A DNA stretch of 64,000 nt, from contig JADJZJ010000001.1 of assembly GCA_016715765.1 (NCBI GenBank), forward strand, positions 62,001 to 126,000, in the 5' to 3' direction. Below the pieces are notes generated by a model that had not been told where the DNA came from, searched no databases, and worked only from the letters and a program-made list of their open reading frames with translations. This stretch comes from Opitutaceae bacterium (GTDB lineage Bacteria; Verrucomicrobiota; Verrucomicrobiia; Opitutales; Opitutaceae). A program made the translations under genes and the position numbers. Of the stretch, positions 50,213 through 58,265 are shown piece after piece; the stretch's first letter is position 1; each line of letters starts with the position of its first letter.

Positions 50213-50986
50213 ATGCAGACTCTGACTTTGGAACACATCCAGGCCTATGACCGGGACGGCTACGTGCTGGTCCCGAATGTTTTCTCTCCGCAGGAAATTG
50301 AAATCCTGCTGGCCAATGTGACGAAGGAAGGCCGGGCGACGAAGCACCGGTTCGACCTCAAGGATGCCAATGGCCTCGCGAGCAAGCTGTCGCTGTGGTC
50401 CGACGTGAGCGATGACGTGTTCGGCGCGGTGACGACCAGCCCGCGGGTCGTGAACAGTGTGAGGCTGCTTTTGCGCGAGGATGTTTATCACTGGCACAGC
50501 AAGGTCATGCTCAAGGAACCGCGGGTGGGCGGGGCATGGGAATGGCACCAGGACTACGGCTATTGGTACGGCGATGGCGTGCTCTATCCGCGCATGATCT
50601 CGTGCATGATCGCGCTCGATCCGGCGACGAAGGCGAACGGCTGTCTCAAGGTGATCCCGGGTTCGCATCTGCTGGGCCGGTTCGATCACGGCCGCGTGGG
50701 CGGGCAGGCGGGCGCCGACCAGGAGCGCGTGCGGGCCGCCATGGAGCGGCTCGGCGAGGTGTACTGCGAGGCCCCGGCGGGCAGTGCGCTGTTCTTCCAC
50801 GGCAACACGTTTCATGCGTCGGAGGCCAATCTCTCCGAGAAACCGCGGCGCGCCTACATCTGCTGCTACAACGCGCTGTCGAACGTACCATACGGTGGCA
50901 AGGGCCACGGCAAGCCGGTGCCGATCACGATGGCGCCGGACGATGCGATCCTGCGTTTCGCCGAGGCGGTCGCGGTCGGGTCGTAG
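50213..50986 (+). CDS. Phytanoyl-CoA dioxygenase family protein, second
   Basis: The product is 257 residues from the ATG at 50213. The Fe(II) ligands are His112 and Asp114 in WEWHQDYGY and His201 in GNTFHASEAN, with Arg212/Arg213 for 2-oxoglutarate. CLKVIPGSHLLGRFDHG is the familiar loop. It is 86 residues shorter than the PhyH protein at 12417-13448 and belongs to a different branch (ectoine-hydroxylase-like size). Substrate unknown. It begins after a repeat-rich gap and stands alone on the plus strand. Confidence 0.87.
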   Translation: MQTLTLEHIQAYDRDGYVLVPNVFSPQEIEILLANVTKEGRATKHRFDLKDANGLASKLSLWSDVSDDVFGAVTTSPRVVNSVRLLLREDVYHWHSKVMLKEPRVGGAWEWHQDYGYWYGDGVLYPRMISCMIALDPATKANGCLKVIPGSHLLGRFDHGRVGGQAGADQERVRAAMERLGEVYCEAPAGSALFFHGNTFHASEANLSEKPRRAYICCYNALSNVPYGGKGHGKPVPITMAPDDAILRFAEAVAVGS

Positions 50987-51008
50987 CCAATCCGCCAAGG
51001 CATTTTTT

Positions 51009-51114
51009 TAACCACAAAGAACACAAAGATCCAGATACAGATGGAGCCTGCGAGGCGCCTATAGGCGCGCGGGAGAGTCACCCTGCCTGAAAGCCCCTTT
51101 GTGTTCTTTGTGGT
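51009..51114. repeat. Inverted repeat ACCACAAAGAACACAAAG
   Basis: Perfect 18-bp arms at 51011-51028 and 51097-51114, preceded by a T7 run. It sits between convergent genes and may end both transcripts. A related CAGATGAACACAGAT pair is at 55134-55207. Confidence 0.85.
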
Positions 51115-51159
51115 AAATCCCGGTTTGGATTAGCGCAGATGGGGATTTTCTGATCGCCC

Positions 51160-51945
51160 TTACTGCAGCATTTCCTTCAGCAGCGGGGCCATGGCGTCGG
51201 CCCAGATCTGGTAGCCGGCGGCGTTGGGGTGCAGCTGGTCGGGCATGATGCCGTAGGGAATCTTGCCGTCCTGGCCGAGGAACTTGGCGTTGATGTCGAG
51301 GAAGCGGACCATCTTGCCGTCGTCGAGCTTCGCGAGCTCGGCGTTCACGGCGTTGATCTTGTCCATGCGGAAGGGGCTCGGGTTGATCCAGCCCTCCTTG
51401 TTCTTGTCGAGGCCGCGGGGGAAGATGGCGAGGAGCAGGATCCTGGTCTGCGGCAGCTTGGCGCGGATCAGCTCCACGATCTTTTTGTCGGCGGCGGCAA
51501 TCTGCCCGGCGTTGTGCCAGGTGGTGTTGTTGGTGCCGAGCATGAGGACGAGGACCTTGGGCGCGATGCCGTCGAGTTCGCCCTGTTCGATGCGCCAGAT
51601 GACGTGCTGGGTCTGGTCGCCGCTGATGCCGAAGTTGGCCGGCTGGTACTGGCCGTAATAGTGCTCCCAGATGTGGGGTGCTTTCTTCCAACCCTCGGTG
51701 ATCGAGTCGCCGAGGAAGAGCAGGCCGATGGGGCCGGACTTGGCGCGGGCGAGGAAGGACTCGTGCAACTCGAAGAAGCGTTTGTTGCCTTCCTTGGGTG
51801 CGCCGATGGACGCATCGGGGATCGTTGGCGCGACGGCCGGCGGGGCGGCGACGGGCGCCGGAGCGGACGGCTGGGCCAGGGCGGAGGACAGCAGCGCGGC
51901 GACCGCAGTTAGTAAGGCGAGTTTACGGAGGAGCAGGGAACGCAT
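51160..51945 (-). CDS. SGNH/GDSL-family secreted esterase
   Basis: The product is 261 residues from the ATG at 51945. The signal peptide is MRSLLLRKLALLTAVAALLS with a cleavage near ALA-QPS, followed by a Pro/Ala linker. The SGNH set is complete: Ser in FLGDSITEGW, Gly in FGISGDQTQHV, Asn in LMLGTNNTTWHN, and Asp/His in PDQLHPNAAGY. It resembles platelet-activating-factor acetylhydrolase-like esterases that remove acetyl groups from glycans. It is the last gene of a minus-strand run with the NTF2-like, thioesterase and lipoprotein genes, but with a 188-bp gap containing a repeat. Confidence 0.9.
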   Translation of the reverse strand: MRSLLLRKLALLTAVAALLSSALAQPSAPAPVAAPPAVAPTIPDASIGAPKEGNKRFFELHESFLARAKSGPIGLLFLGDSITEGWKKAPHIWEHYYGQYQPANFGISGDQTQHVIWRIEQGELDGIAPKVLVLMLGTNNTTWHNAGQIAAADKKIVELIRAKLPQTRILLLAIFPRGLDKNKEGWINPSPFRMDKINAVNAELAKLDDGKMVRFLDINAKFLGQDGKIPYGIMPDQLHPNAAGYQIWADAMAPLLKEMLQ

Positions 51946-52024
51946 GGGAGTTTGGATAGTGAATGCAGGACTCAACGGACAGCATTGGGAATTTCGGTTC
52001 GGGTGTAAAGGAAGTGGCCTCGGC

Positions 52025-52059
52025 GATGGGAGCGCGACCGCCCTCGGTCGCTCTCCCAT
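52025..52059. repeat. Hairpin ATGGGAGCGCGACC / GGTCGCTCTCCCAT
   Basis: The arms at 52025-52038 and 52046-52059 pair with one mismatch around seven bases. A GCCTGCAAGCAGGC hairpin follows at about 52071-52084. Confidence 0.75.
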
Positions 52060-52133
52060 GCCAAACCATCGCCTGCAAGCAGGCTCCTGCCTCGGCATTA
52101 TTTTAACTAAATGCCGCAAGCGCTGGCGTCCGC

Positions 52134-52580
52134 TCAGGGTTTGGCCGGTTCCGTGAGCGGGGCGGATTGGTAGGCCTGCAACTGCCACTTTCCTGCCTCG
52201 CGCCGCCAGACTGCGAGGAACCGCAACCGGAACGAAATGGTCTTTCCGCCGGCGACTGCCCGCAATTTGGCCCGGCCGGACATGGTGGCGACATCGTCAC
52301 TTACCCGATCGATCCGCAGTTCCTCATAATCGTAGGCCTCGTACTTCATCCGGCTGGATTTCACGGCGCTGATGAAATCCTCCTTGTTTTGCACGCGGCC
52401 ATCGGCGTGGCCGTAGATGAGCGCGTCGGAGAGCAGGGGCGCAAGGCGGGTGGTATCTCCGGCGATGGTGGCCATGATGCGCGCGGCATCGGTGGCGCGC
52501 ACCTCCTCCTGCAGGGCACCGGCGGACACCCGGCCGGCGACAAGAACAAACAACAACAGCAGGTGAAACAGAGAGCGCAT
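52134..52580 (-). CDS. NTF2-like (DUF4440) secreted protein
   Basis: The product is 148 residues. A signal peptide (MRSLFHLLLLFVLVAGRVSA) is followed by EVRATDAARIMATIAGDTTR and LLSDALIYGHADGRVQNKED, the opening helices and cone-strand pattern of the DUF4440/SnoaL-like NTF2 fold. The last strands (SFRLRFLAVWRREAGKWQLQ) complete the cone. Proteins of this type bind small ligands; activity is rarely known. Five bases separate it from the thioesterase gene upstream, so both come from one mRNA. Confidence 0.83.
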   Translation of the reverse strand: MRSLFHLLLLFVLVAGRVSAGALQEEVRATDAARIMATIAGDTTRLAPLLSDALIYGHADGRVQNKEDFISAVKSSRMKYEAYDYEELRIDRVSDDVATMSGRAKLRAVAGGKTISFRLRFLAVWRREAGKWQLQAYQSAPLTEPAKP

Positions 52581-52585
52581 GGCGG

Positions 52586-52975
52586 TCAGCGTTTGACAGG
52601 GTGGGGCCGGCTCTGGTCGTCGATGGCGACGTAAGTGAAGACGCCCTCGGTCACGCGCACCTGCTTGTCGTTGGAGTAGTGCTGGACCCAGGCCTCGACG
52701 TCGATTTTCATGGAGGTGCGGCCGATGCTCACGAGGCGGGCGTAGCAGGTGACCGTGTCACCCACGGCGACGGGATGGAGGAAGGACATGCCGTCAATCG
52801 CCACGGTGGTGACGCGGCTGCGGGCGGTATTGCGCGCGAGGATGGCGCCGCCGAGATCCATCTGCGACATGAGCCAGCCGCCGAAGATGTCGCCGTTGCC
52901 ATTGGCATCGGCGGGCATCGCCAGGGTGCGCATCACGATTTCTCCGCGCGGAGTGACAGGGGTGGGATCGCTCAT
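52586..52975 (-). CDS. Acyl-CoA thioesterase (hotdog fold, YciA-like)
   Basis: The product is 129 residues. VMRTLAMPADANGNGDIFGGWLMSQMD contains the central hotdog helix with the acidic residue of the YciA/acyl-CoA hydrolase group, followed by VAIDGMSFLHPVAVGDTVTC and SMKIDVEAWVQ. Members cleave short- and medium-chain acyl-CoA as hexamers. No signal peptide, so cytoplasmic. It heads the operon with the secreted NTF2-like protein, an unexpected pairing of compartments. Confidence 0.9.
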   Translation of the reverse strand: MSDPTPVTPRGEIVMRTLAMPADANGNGDIFGGWLMSQMDLGGAILARNTARSRVTTVAIDGMSFLHPVAVGDTVTCYARLVSIGRTSMKIDVEAWVQHYSNDKQVRVTEGVFTYVAIDDQSRPHPVKR

Positions 52976-53010
52976 GGGCGAGACGTTAGGCCGATGGGAC
53001 CGCCAGGGAA

Positions 53011-53115
53011 ATCTTTCTCTTTATCTTAATCTTTCTCTTTCTCCGGATCGAAAACGGCTTGGCGCCGGTGGATGGACCCTGACGAAAGAGAAAGATAAAG
53101 AGGAAAGAGAAAGAG
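53011..53115. repeat. Polypyrimidine/polypurine inverted repeat, CTCTTTATC family
   Basis: The pyrimidine arm 53011-53044 and purine arm 53083-53115 flank a GGCGCC-containing loop. It is closest to the copy at 14311-14413. Confidence 0.85.
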
Positions 53116-53125
53116 TGGATGGACT

Positions 53126-54046
53126 CTACTTCACCCGATACCGCACCACCGGGGCGCGCTCGGCTTCGGTGGTGATGTAGATCTCGCGGGCGTCGGCGGA
53201 GAAGCAGACCGACTCCGCCTGCGGCAACGACACTGCTTTCAATTGTTGCGGCGGGCGGGTCAGGGCATCGGTCAAGGATTCGCCCGGCTGTCGCGGGAAG
53301 AGGAGCACGTCCATGTAGGTCAGCACGACGGCGGCCGAACCATCGGAGGCGAAATCCATGCCCACCGGCATGCCGCCCATGCGGCCGGCCGGGCCTTCGA
53401 CGAGCAGGCGCGGCCCCTTGGGTTGGGGAATCTTTTCCACCTTGGTCAGAAACGCGGCGGCGGGCGTGGTGCCGGATTTCACGGGCAGCAGCGGGAGCCG
53501 GTACAGGCCGACGGGGTGTTCGCGCTTCGACAACAGGTAGACGGTCTTTTCGGCGGCATCCACGCTCACGGATTCGCAGTCGCGCGGGTGGTCGGTGTAA
53601 CGCACTGGAATCTCCCAGGCGATGGGCACAGTGAGCTCGCGGCCGGGCGCGAGGGCGGCGGTATCGGGCTCGGCGATGACGTAGAGGCGGCAGTCGGTGC
53701 GCACCGCGCCGTTGTCGCCGGTGTCGGCGATCAGGAGGTAAGCCTGGCCGTCCAGCACGAAGGAGGCGATGTCCTCCCAATCCGAGTTGATGGCACCGGC
53801 AATGCGCACGCGTCCGCGCTCGGAACCGTCCTGGTTGAGGGCGTAAACCACGGGCTCGCCGCCGCTGTCGTTGTGCGACCAGAGGAGGCTGGTGGCCCGG
53901 TGCGACGGGGCAAAGCCGCTCGACTCGGTCAGGTCGGCCGCCCCCAAGTGTCCAACCGTAACCGGCTCGGACCACCCGGGTGCAGTGGGCAGCGTGCTGC
54001 AGCCAGTCAGCAAGGTGAGAAGGGACAACAGGAGGGCGTTTCGCAT
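53126..54046 (-). CDS. Beta-propeller lipoprotein, unknown function
   Basis: The product is 306 residues from the ATG at 54046. MRNALLLSLLTLLTGCS is a lipoprotein signal, with lipidated Cys16 in LLTGC. The mature chain is all beta: HLGAADLTESSGFAPSHRAT, SDWEDIASFVLDG, AYLLIADTGDNGA, CESVSVDAAEKTVYLLSKRE, FSADAREIYITTEAE, the blade pattern of esterase-like/phytase-like propellers. Conserved acidic residues (SDWEDIA, ADTGDN, ESVSVD) may bind calcium. It is anchored in a membrane facing the periplasm. A repeat separates it from the thioesterase gene. Confidence 0.75.
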   Translation of the reverse strand: MRNALLLSLLTLLTGCSTLPTAPGWSEPVTVGHLGAADLTESSGFAPSHRATSLLWSHNDSGGEPVVYALNQDGSERGRVRIAGAINSDWEDIASFVLDGQAYLLIADTGDNGAVRTDCRLYVIAEPDTAALAPGRELTVPIAWEIPVRYTDHPRDCESVSVDAAEKTVYLLSKREHPVGLYRLPLLPVKSGTTPAAAFLTKVEKIPQPKGPRLLVEGPAGRMGGMPVGMDFASDGSAAVVLTYMDVLLFPRQPGESLTDALTRPPQQLKAVSLPQAESVCFSADAREIYITTEAERAPVVRYRVK

Positions 54047-54189
54047 GGGAGTCCGACTCTGTGGACCTGCACGGCCATCGCAAGCCGGAGGTCCCAAGGG
54101 GTGCGCCCCTGCATGGAACGCCCCCGCAATGCCGGACTGCCAGTTTGCCGTTGTTTTCAGCCGATCGCTGCGGCATGTTCCCCGACCTA

Positions 54190-55128
54190 ATGTCAGCAGG
54201 GTTTCCCAACGCATTCCGGCGCTTGTGCGATGAAATCGGCCCGGTCGATGCCGTCGGCATCGAGGAGCGGGTCGCCAAGTATGCCACGCGCAGCATCAAG
54301 AAGGCCTCGAAGATCACCGGTCTCAACCTGGCGGTTTCAATGGTCGACCTCACGACGCTCGAGGGCAAGGACACGCCCGACAAGGTCGCATCACTTTGCC
54401 GCAAGGCCTTGCACCCGCATGAGGGGCTCAACGTGCCGCAGGTCGCCGCCGTCTGTGTCTATCCCTCGATGGTGAAGCACGCCCGCCGCGCGCTGGGCGA
54501 AGACACCGCGGTGCGCATCGCCTCGGTCGCCACCGCCTTTCCGTCCGGGCAGGCGCCACTCCGCACGCGCCTGGCCGAGGTGAAGTCAGCGGTGGCGGAT
54601 GGCGCGGACGAGATCGACATGGTCATCAACCGCGGGGCCTTCCTCGCCGGCGAGTACCAGCGCATGCAGGACGAGATCGTCGCCGTGCGCGACGCCTGCG
54701 GCACCGCCACCCTCAAGGTCATCCTCGAGGTCAGCGAACTCGAGACCTACGACAACATTCGCGCCGCGTCCTTCCTGGCCATGCGCGTGCTGCGGCCGGG
54801 CGATTTCATCAAGACCAGCACCGGCAAGACCTCGCTCAACGCCACCCTCGGCAACAACCAGGTCATGCTCGAGGCCATCCGCGATTTCTATCTCGCCACC
54901 GGCACCCCCATCGCGATGAAGCCCGCCGGCGGCATCCGCACCGCGAAGCAGGCGCTGCACTTCCTCGTCGCCGTGAAGGAGACGCTCGGCGACGGCTGGC
55001 TCAACAACACCCGGTACCGCTTCGGCGCCTCCTCGCTCCTGAACGACCTGCTCCGCCAACTGGAAAAGGAAAAGACCGGCGCCTACCAGGCCCCGTACTA
55101 CTTCAGCGAAGCGGCCGAGAGCTACTAA
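54190..55128 (+). CDS. deoC: Deoxyribose-phosphate aldolase
   Basis: The product is 312 residues from the ATG at 54190; an alternative ATG lies 15 bases upstream. The Schiff-base Lys208 is in FIKTSTGK, the second active Lys244 in AMKPAGGIR, and Asp143 in DEIDMVIN supports proton relay, as in E. coli DeoC. The protein is about 50 residues longer than E. coli DeoC, mainly at the N-terminus, as in a branch found with aldehyde dehydrogenases. It splits deoxyribose 5-phosphate to glyceraldehyde 3-phosphate and acetaldehyde. The two downstream aldehyde-dehydrogenase-type genes on the same strand fit removal of the acetaldehyde. Confidence 0.95.
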   Translation: MSAGFPNAFRRLCDEIGPVDAVGIEERVAKYATRSIKKASKITGLNLAVSMVDLTTLEGKDTPDKVASLCRKALHPHEGLNVPQVAAVCVYPSMVKHARRALGEDTAVRIASVATAFPSGQAPLRTRLAEVKSAVADGADEIDMVINRGAFLAGEYQRMQDEIVAVRDACGTATLKVILEVSELETYDNIRAASFLAMRVLRPGDFIKTSTGKTSLNATLGNNQVMLEAIRDFYLATGTPIAMKPAGGIRTAKQALHFLVAVKETLGDGWLNNTRYRFGASSLLNDLLRQLEKEKTGAYQAPYYFSEAAESY

Positions 55129-55133
55129 ATTTC

Positions 55134-55207
55134 AACCACAGATGAACACAGATTCACACAGATTCAGACCGCATTGGATCTGTGCGCATCTGTGTTCATC
55201 TGTGGTT
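55134..55207. repeat. Inverted repeat AACCACAGATGAACACAGAT
   Basis: Perfect 20-bp arms at 55134-55153 and 55188-55207, plus an inner ACACAGATTCAG/GGATCTGTG echo. It is inside the deoC-aldehyde dehydrogenase run, where it could tune expression between the genes. Confidence 0.88.
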
Positions 55208-55217
55208 AATTATTACC

Positions 55218-56732
55218 ATGCCCACTCTGACTGACAAGAAACCCGTCCGCCCCACCAACCGCGCCCTGGGCCGGCCCGCCCCCGAGCTTATCTTTGGCGA
55301 CCTGTGGGAATACGATCCCGCCCCCGAGACGGCCGATCCGAAGCTCAAGCCCCGCTACGAACTCTTCATCGGTGGCAAGTTCGTTGCGCCGGCTTCCGGC
55401 AAGTATTTCGACTCCATCAATCCCGCCAACGAGACGAAAATCGCCGAGATGGCGCTCGGCAGCGCGCCGGACGTTGATGCCGCGTATCGGGCCGCGCAAA
55501 AGGCCCAGGAGGGCGTCTGGGGCAAGATGCCCGGCAAGGAGCGCGCCAAGTACCTCTATCGCATCGCCCGTTTGCTGCAGGACCGCGCCCGGGAATTCGC
55601 CGTGGCCGAGACGATGGACAACGGCAAACCCATCAAGGAGACGCGCGACTTCGATGTGCCGATGGCGGCGGCGCATTTCTTCTATCATGCCGGCTGGGCC
55701 GACAAACTTGACTACGTCGCCCCGGGTCGCCGGGTGGCCCCGCTCGGAATTGTCGGTCAGGTCATCCCGTGGAATTTCCCACTGCTGATGATGGCCTGGA
55801 AGCTCGCGCCCGCGCTGGCCATGGGCAATTGCGCCGTCATCAAGCCGGCCACCAACACGCCGCTCTCCGCCCTCAAGCTCGCCGAGATCATCCAGGATGC
55901 CGGACTGCCACCGGGCGTGGTCAACATCCTCACCGGCCCCGGCTCGACCGGTGGCCTCATCATGGCGCACCCGCTCGCGGCCAAGATCGCGTTCACCGGT
56001 TCGACCGAGGTCGGCAAGGTGATCATGCGCTCCGTCGCCGGCACCGGGAAGCGCATGACGATGGAACTCGGCGGCAAGGCCGCCAACATCGTCTTCGACG
56101 ACGCCCCGCTCGACCAGGCCGTCGAGGGCATCGTCAACGGGATCTTTTTCAATCAGGGCCAAGTCTGCTGCGCCGGTTCGCGCCTGCTCGTGCATGAACC
56201 CGTCGCCGATGCGGTCGTGGCCAAACTGCGCAACCGCCTCCGCGTGCTGCGCGTTGGCGATCCACTCGACAAGAACACCGATGTCGGCGCCATCGTCTCG
56301 CGCGACCAACTTGAGACCGTGCGCGGTTACCTTGATGCCGGCGTCAAGGAAGGTGCGAAGATGTGGCAGCCCCCGTGCCGCCTGCCGGCGAAGGGTTTCT
56401 ACATGCCGCCGACGCTCTTCACCGGGGTCACACAGAGCCACCGCATTGCCCGCGAGGAGATCTTCGGCCCGGTGCTCGCGATCATCACCTTCCGCACGGT
56501 TGATGAGGCCATCGAGAAGGCCAACAACACCGAGTACGGCCTCAGCGCCGGCGTGTGGACCGACAAGGGCTCGCGCATCCTGAAGATGTCCACCGAGCTC
56601 AAGGCCGGCGTCGTCTGGGCGAACACCTTCAACAAATTCGACCCGGCCTCGCCCTTCGGCGGCTACAAGGAGTCCGGCTTCGGCCGCGAAGGCGGCCGCC
56701 AGGGCCTCCTCGACTACTGCAAACTCGTCTGA
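55218..56732 (+). CDS. NAD(P)-dependent aldehyde dehydrogenase
   Basis: The product is 504 residues from the ATG at 55218. The catalytic Cys317 lies in FNQGQVCCAGSRL, the general base Glu283 in TMELGGKAAN, the oxyanion Asn185 in IPWNFPLL, and the cofactor loop in FTGSTEVGK. It is a full-length ALDH-superfamily enzyme of the acetaldehyde/betaine-aldehyde group. It follows deoC after an inverted repeat and precedes a transporter, so its likeliest substrate is acetaldehyde from the aldolase step; the sequence alone does not prove that. The extended N-terminus (about 50 residues) is also seen in ALDHs paired with DeoC. Confidence 0.95.
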   Translation: MPTLTDKKPVRPTNRALGRPAPELIFGDLWEYDPAPETADPKLKPRYELFIGGKFVAPASGKYFDSINPANETKIAEMALGSAPDVDAAYRAAQKAQEGVWGKMPGKERAKYLYRIARLLQDRAREFAVAETMDNGKPIKETRDFDVPMAAAHFFYHAGWADKLDYVAPGRRVAPLGIVGQVIPWNFPLLMMAWKLAPALAMGNCAVIKPATNTPLSALKLAEIIQDAGLPPGVVNILTGPGSTGGLIMAHPLAAKIAFTGSTEVGKVIMRSVAGTGKRMTMELGGKAANIVFDDAPLDQAVEGIVNGIFFNQGQVCCAGSRLLVHEPVADAVVAKLRNRLRVLRVGDPLDKNTDVGAIVSRDQLETVRGYLDAGVKEGAKMWQPPCRLPAKGFYMPPTLFTGVTQSHRIAREEIFGPVLAIITFRTVDEAIEKANNTEYGLSAGVWTDKGSRILKMSTELKAGVVWANTFNKFDPASPFGGYKESGFGREGGRQGLLDYCKLV

Positions 56733-56746
56733 CTCCGGCAATGAAT

Positions 56747-56878
56747 CGTTCTCTTTCTCGTAATCGTTCTCGTTCTCGTTCTCGTTCTCGTTCTCGTTCT
56801 CGCAGTTTGCGCGAGCGCGAAACTGCAGTACCAGACCGGTACTGCGAGAACGAGAACGAGTAAGATTACGAGAACGAT
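56747..56878. repeat. Expanded CTCTTTCTC-family repeat with six GTTCTC units
   Basis: The left arm 56747-56802 holds six perfect GTTCTC hexamers (56766-56801), while the right purine arm (56844-56878) has only two GAGAAC units, so the expansion is one-sided. The loop contains two further hairpins: GCAGTTT/AAACTGC (56802-56826) and CAGTACC/GGTACTG (56826-56844). Confidence 0.9.
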
Positions 56879-56892
56879 CTCCCATCCCCTCC

Positions 56893-58248
56893 ATGGCTGA
56901 TACCAAGTTCCTCACCGCTCCGGTCAAATCGGACAAGATGCCCGCGGGCATCCCGTACATCATCGGCAACGAGGCGGCCGAGCGCTTCTGCTTTTACGGG
57001 ATGCGGGCCATCCTCGTCATCTACATGACGCAGTACCTGCGCGACCGGACCGGGGCGCTGGCGCCGATGAGCGAGAACCAGGCGAACCAGTGGTATCACC
57101 TGTTTGTCGCCTCGAACTACTTCTTCCCCGCGATCGGGGCCATCATCGCGGACGCCTTTCTCGGCAAATACCGCACGGTGTTCTGGCTCTCCCTCGTGTA
57201 CTGCGCCGGTTGCCTGGCGCTCGCGCTCGATGACACCCGTCTGGGTCTGATCCTCGGCCTCGGGTTCATCGCCCTCGGGGCCGGTGGCATCAAGCCCTGC
57301 GTGGCGTCCAATGTCGGCGACCAGTTTGGTTCCAGCAACCAGCATCTCCTCTCGCGCGCCTTCGGCTGGTTTTACTTCTCGGTCAACTTCGGCTCGTTCT
57401 TCTCGATCCTGCTCACGCCGATCCTGCTGAAGGAGTACGGACCAAAAATCGCCTTCGGCGTGCCGGCGGTGCTCATGTTTGTCGCGACGTTCATCTTCTG
57501 GGCGGGACGCTACAAATTCGTGCATATCCCTCCGGGCGGGAAAACCTTCCTCCGCGACACCTTCAACCGCGAGGGTTTCAAGACGATCGGCCGCGTCGCC
57601 ATCATCTACGCCTTCGTGGCGGTGTTCTGGTCGCTCTGGGACCAGAGCGGCGGCGAGTGGGTGCTGCAGGCGGAGAAGATGAACCTCAACTTCCTCGGCA
57701 TCAACTGGCTCTCCTCGCAGATCCAGGCGGTGAACGGCATCATGATTTTGGCCTTCATCCCGCTGTTTCAGTACGTGGTCTATCCCGCCATCAACAGTTT
57801 CTGGACCCTGACGCCCCTGCGCAAGATCGGCCTGGGCATCTTCACGATCGGTGTGGCGTTTCTGATCAGCGCCTGGATCGAGTCGCAGATCACGGCCGGG
57901 CTCAAGCCCAGCATCGGCTGGCAGTTGCCCGCGTATGTGCTGCTCTCGGCCGGCGAGGTCATGACCTCCATCACCGCCCTGGAGTTCGCCTACACCCAGG
58001 CGCCGAAGCACATGAAGGCCATCATGCAGGCGCTCTACCTGCTCTCGATTTCCGCCGGCAACGCCTTCACCGCGCTCGTGCACTGGTTCATTGCCAACCC
58101 CGACGGCACCACCAAGCTCCACGGCGCGTCCTTCTATATTTTCTTCGCCGTGCTCTCCATGGTGGCCGCGGTCATCTTCGCCTTCGTCGCCCTTCGCTAC
58201 AAGGAAGTCGCGCACCTGCAGGACGAGGCCCCCGGCACCGCCACCTGA
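56893..58248 (+). CDS. POT/PTR2 family proton-coupled transporter
   Basis: The product is 451 residues with about twelve to fourteen membrane spans. GNEAAERFCFYGMR near the N-terminus is the conserved ExxERFxYYG proton-coupling motif, and GAGGIKPCVASNVGDQFG is the second family signature. AVFWSLWDQSGGEWVLQAEKM and VLLSAGEVMTSITALEFAYTQAP are standard helices 7 and 10. POT carriers take up di- and tripeptides or related molecules with protons. It is wedged between the two aldehyde-dehydrogenase genes on the same strand, so a nucleoside- or deoxysugar-like cargo would fit, though peptides are the default expectation. Confidence 0.9.
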   Translation: MADTKFLTAPVKSDKMPAGIPYIIGNEAAERFCFYGMRAILVIYMTQYLRDRTGALAPMSENQANQWYHLFVASNYFFPAIGAIIADAFLGKYRTVFWLSLVYCAGCLALALDDTRLGLILGLGFIALGAGGIKPCVASNVGDQFGSSNQHLLSRAFGWFYFSVNFGSFFSILLTPILLKEYGPKIAFGVPAVLMFVATFIFWAGRYKFVHIPPGGKTFLRDTFNREGFKTIGRVAIIYAFVAVFWSLWDQSGGEWVLQAEKMNLNFLGINWLSSQIQAVNGIMILAFIPLFQYVVYPAINSFWTLTPLRKIGLGIFTIGVAFLISAWIESQITAGLKPSIGWQLPAYVLLSAGEVMTSITALEFAYTQAPKHMKAIMQALYLLSISAGNAFTALVHWFIANPDGTTKLHGASFYIFFAVLSMVAAVIFAFVALRYKEVAHLQDEAPGTAT

Positions 58249-58265
58249 TCGAATCCCCTCCCGCC

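Noticed and set aside
55206..56969. 587-codon frame opposite the aldehyde dehydrogenase
   Set aside because: Complete overlap with a gene that has all catalytic residues; the antisense frame crosses repeat sequence (ENENENEN) and shows no family motif.
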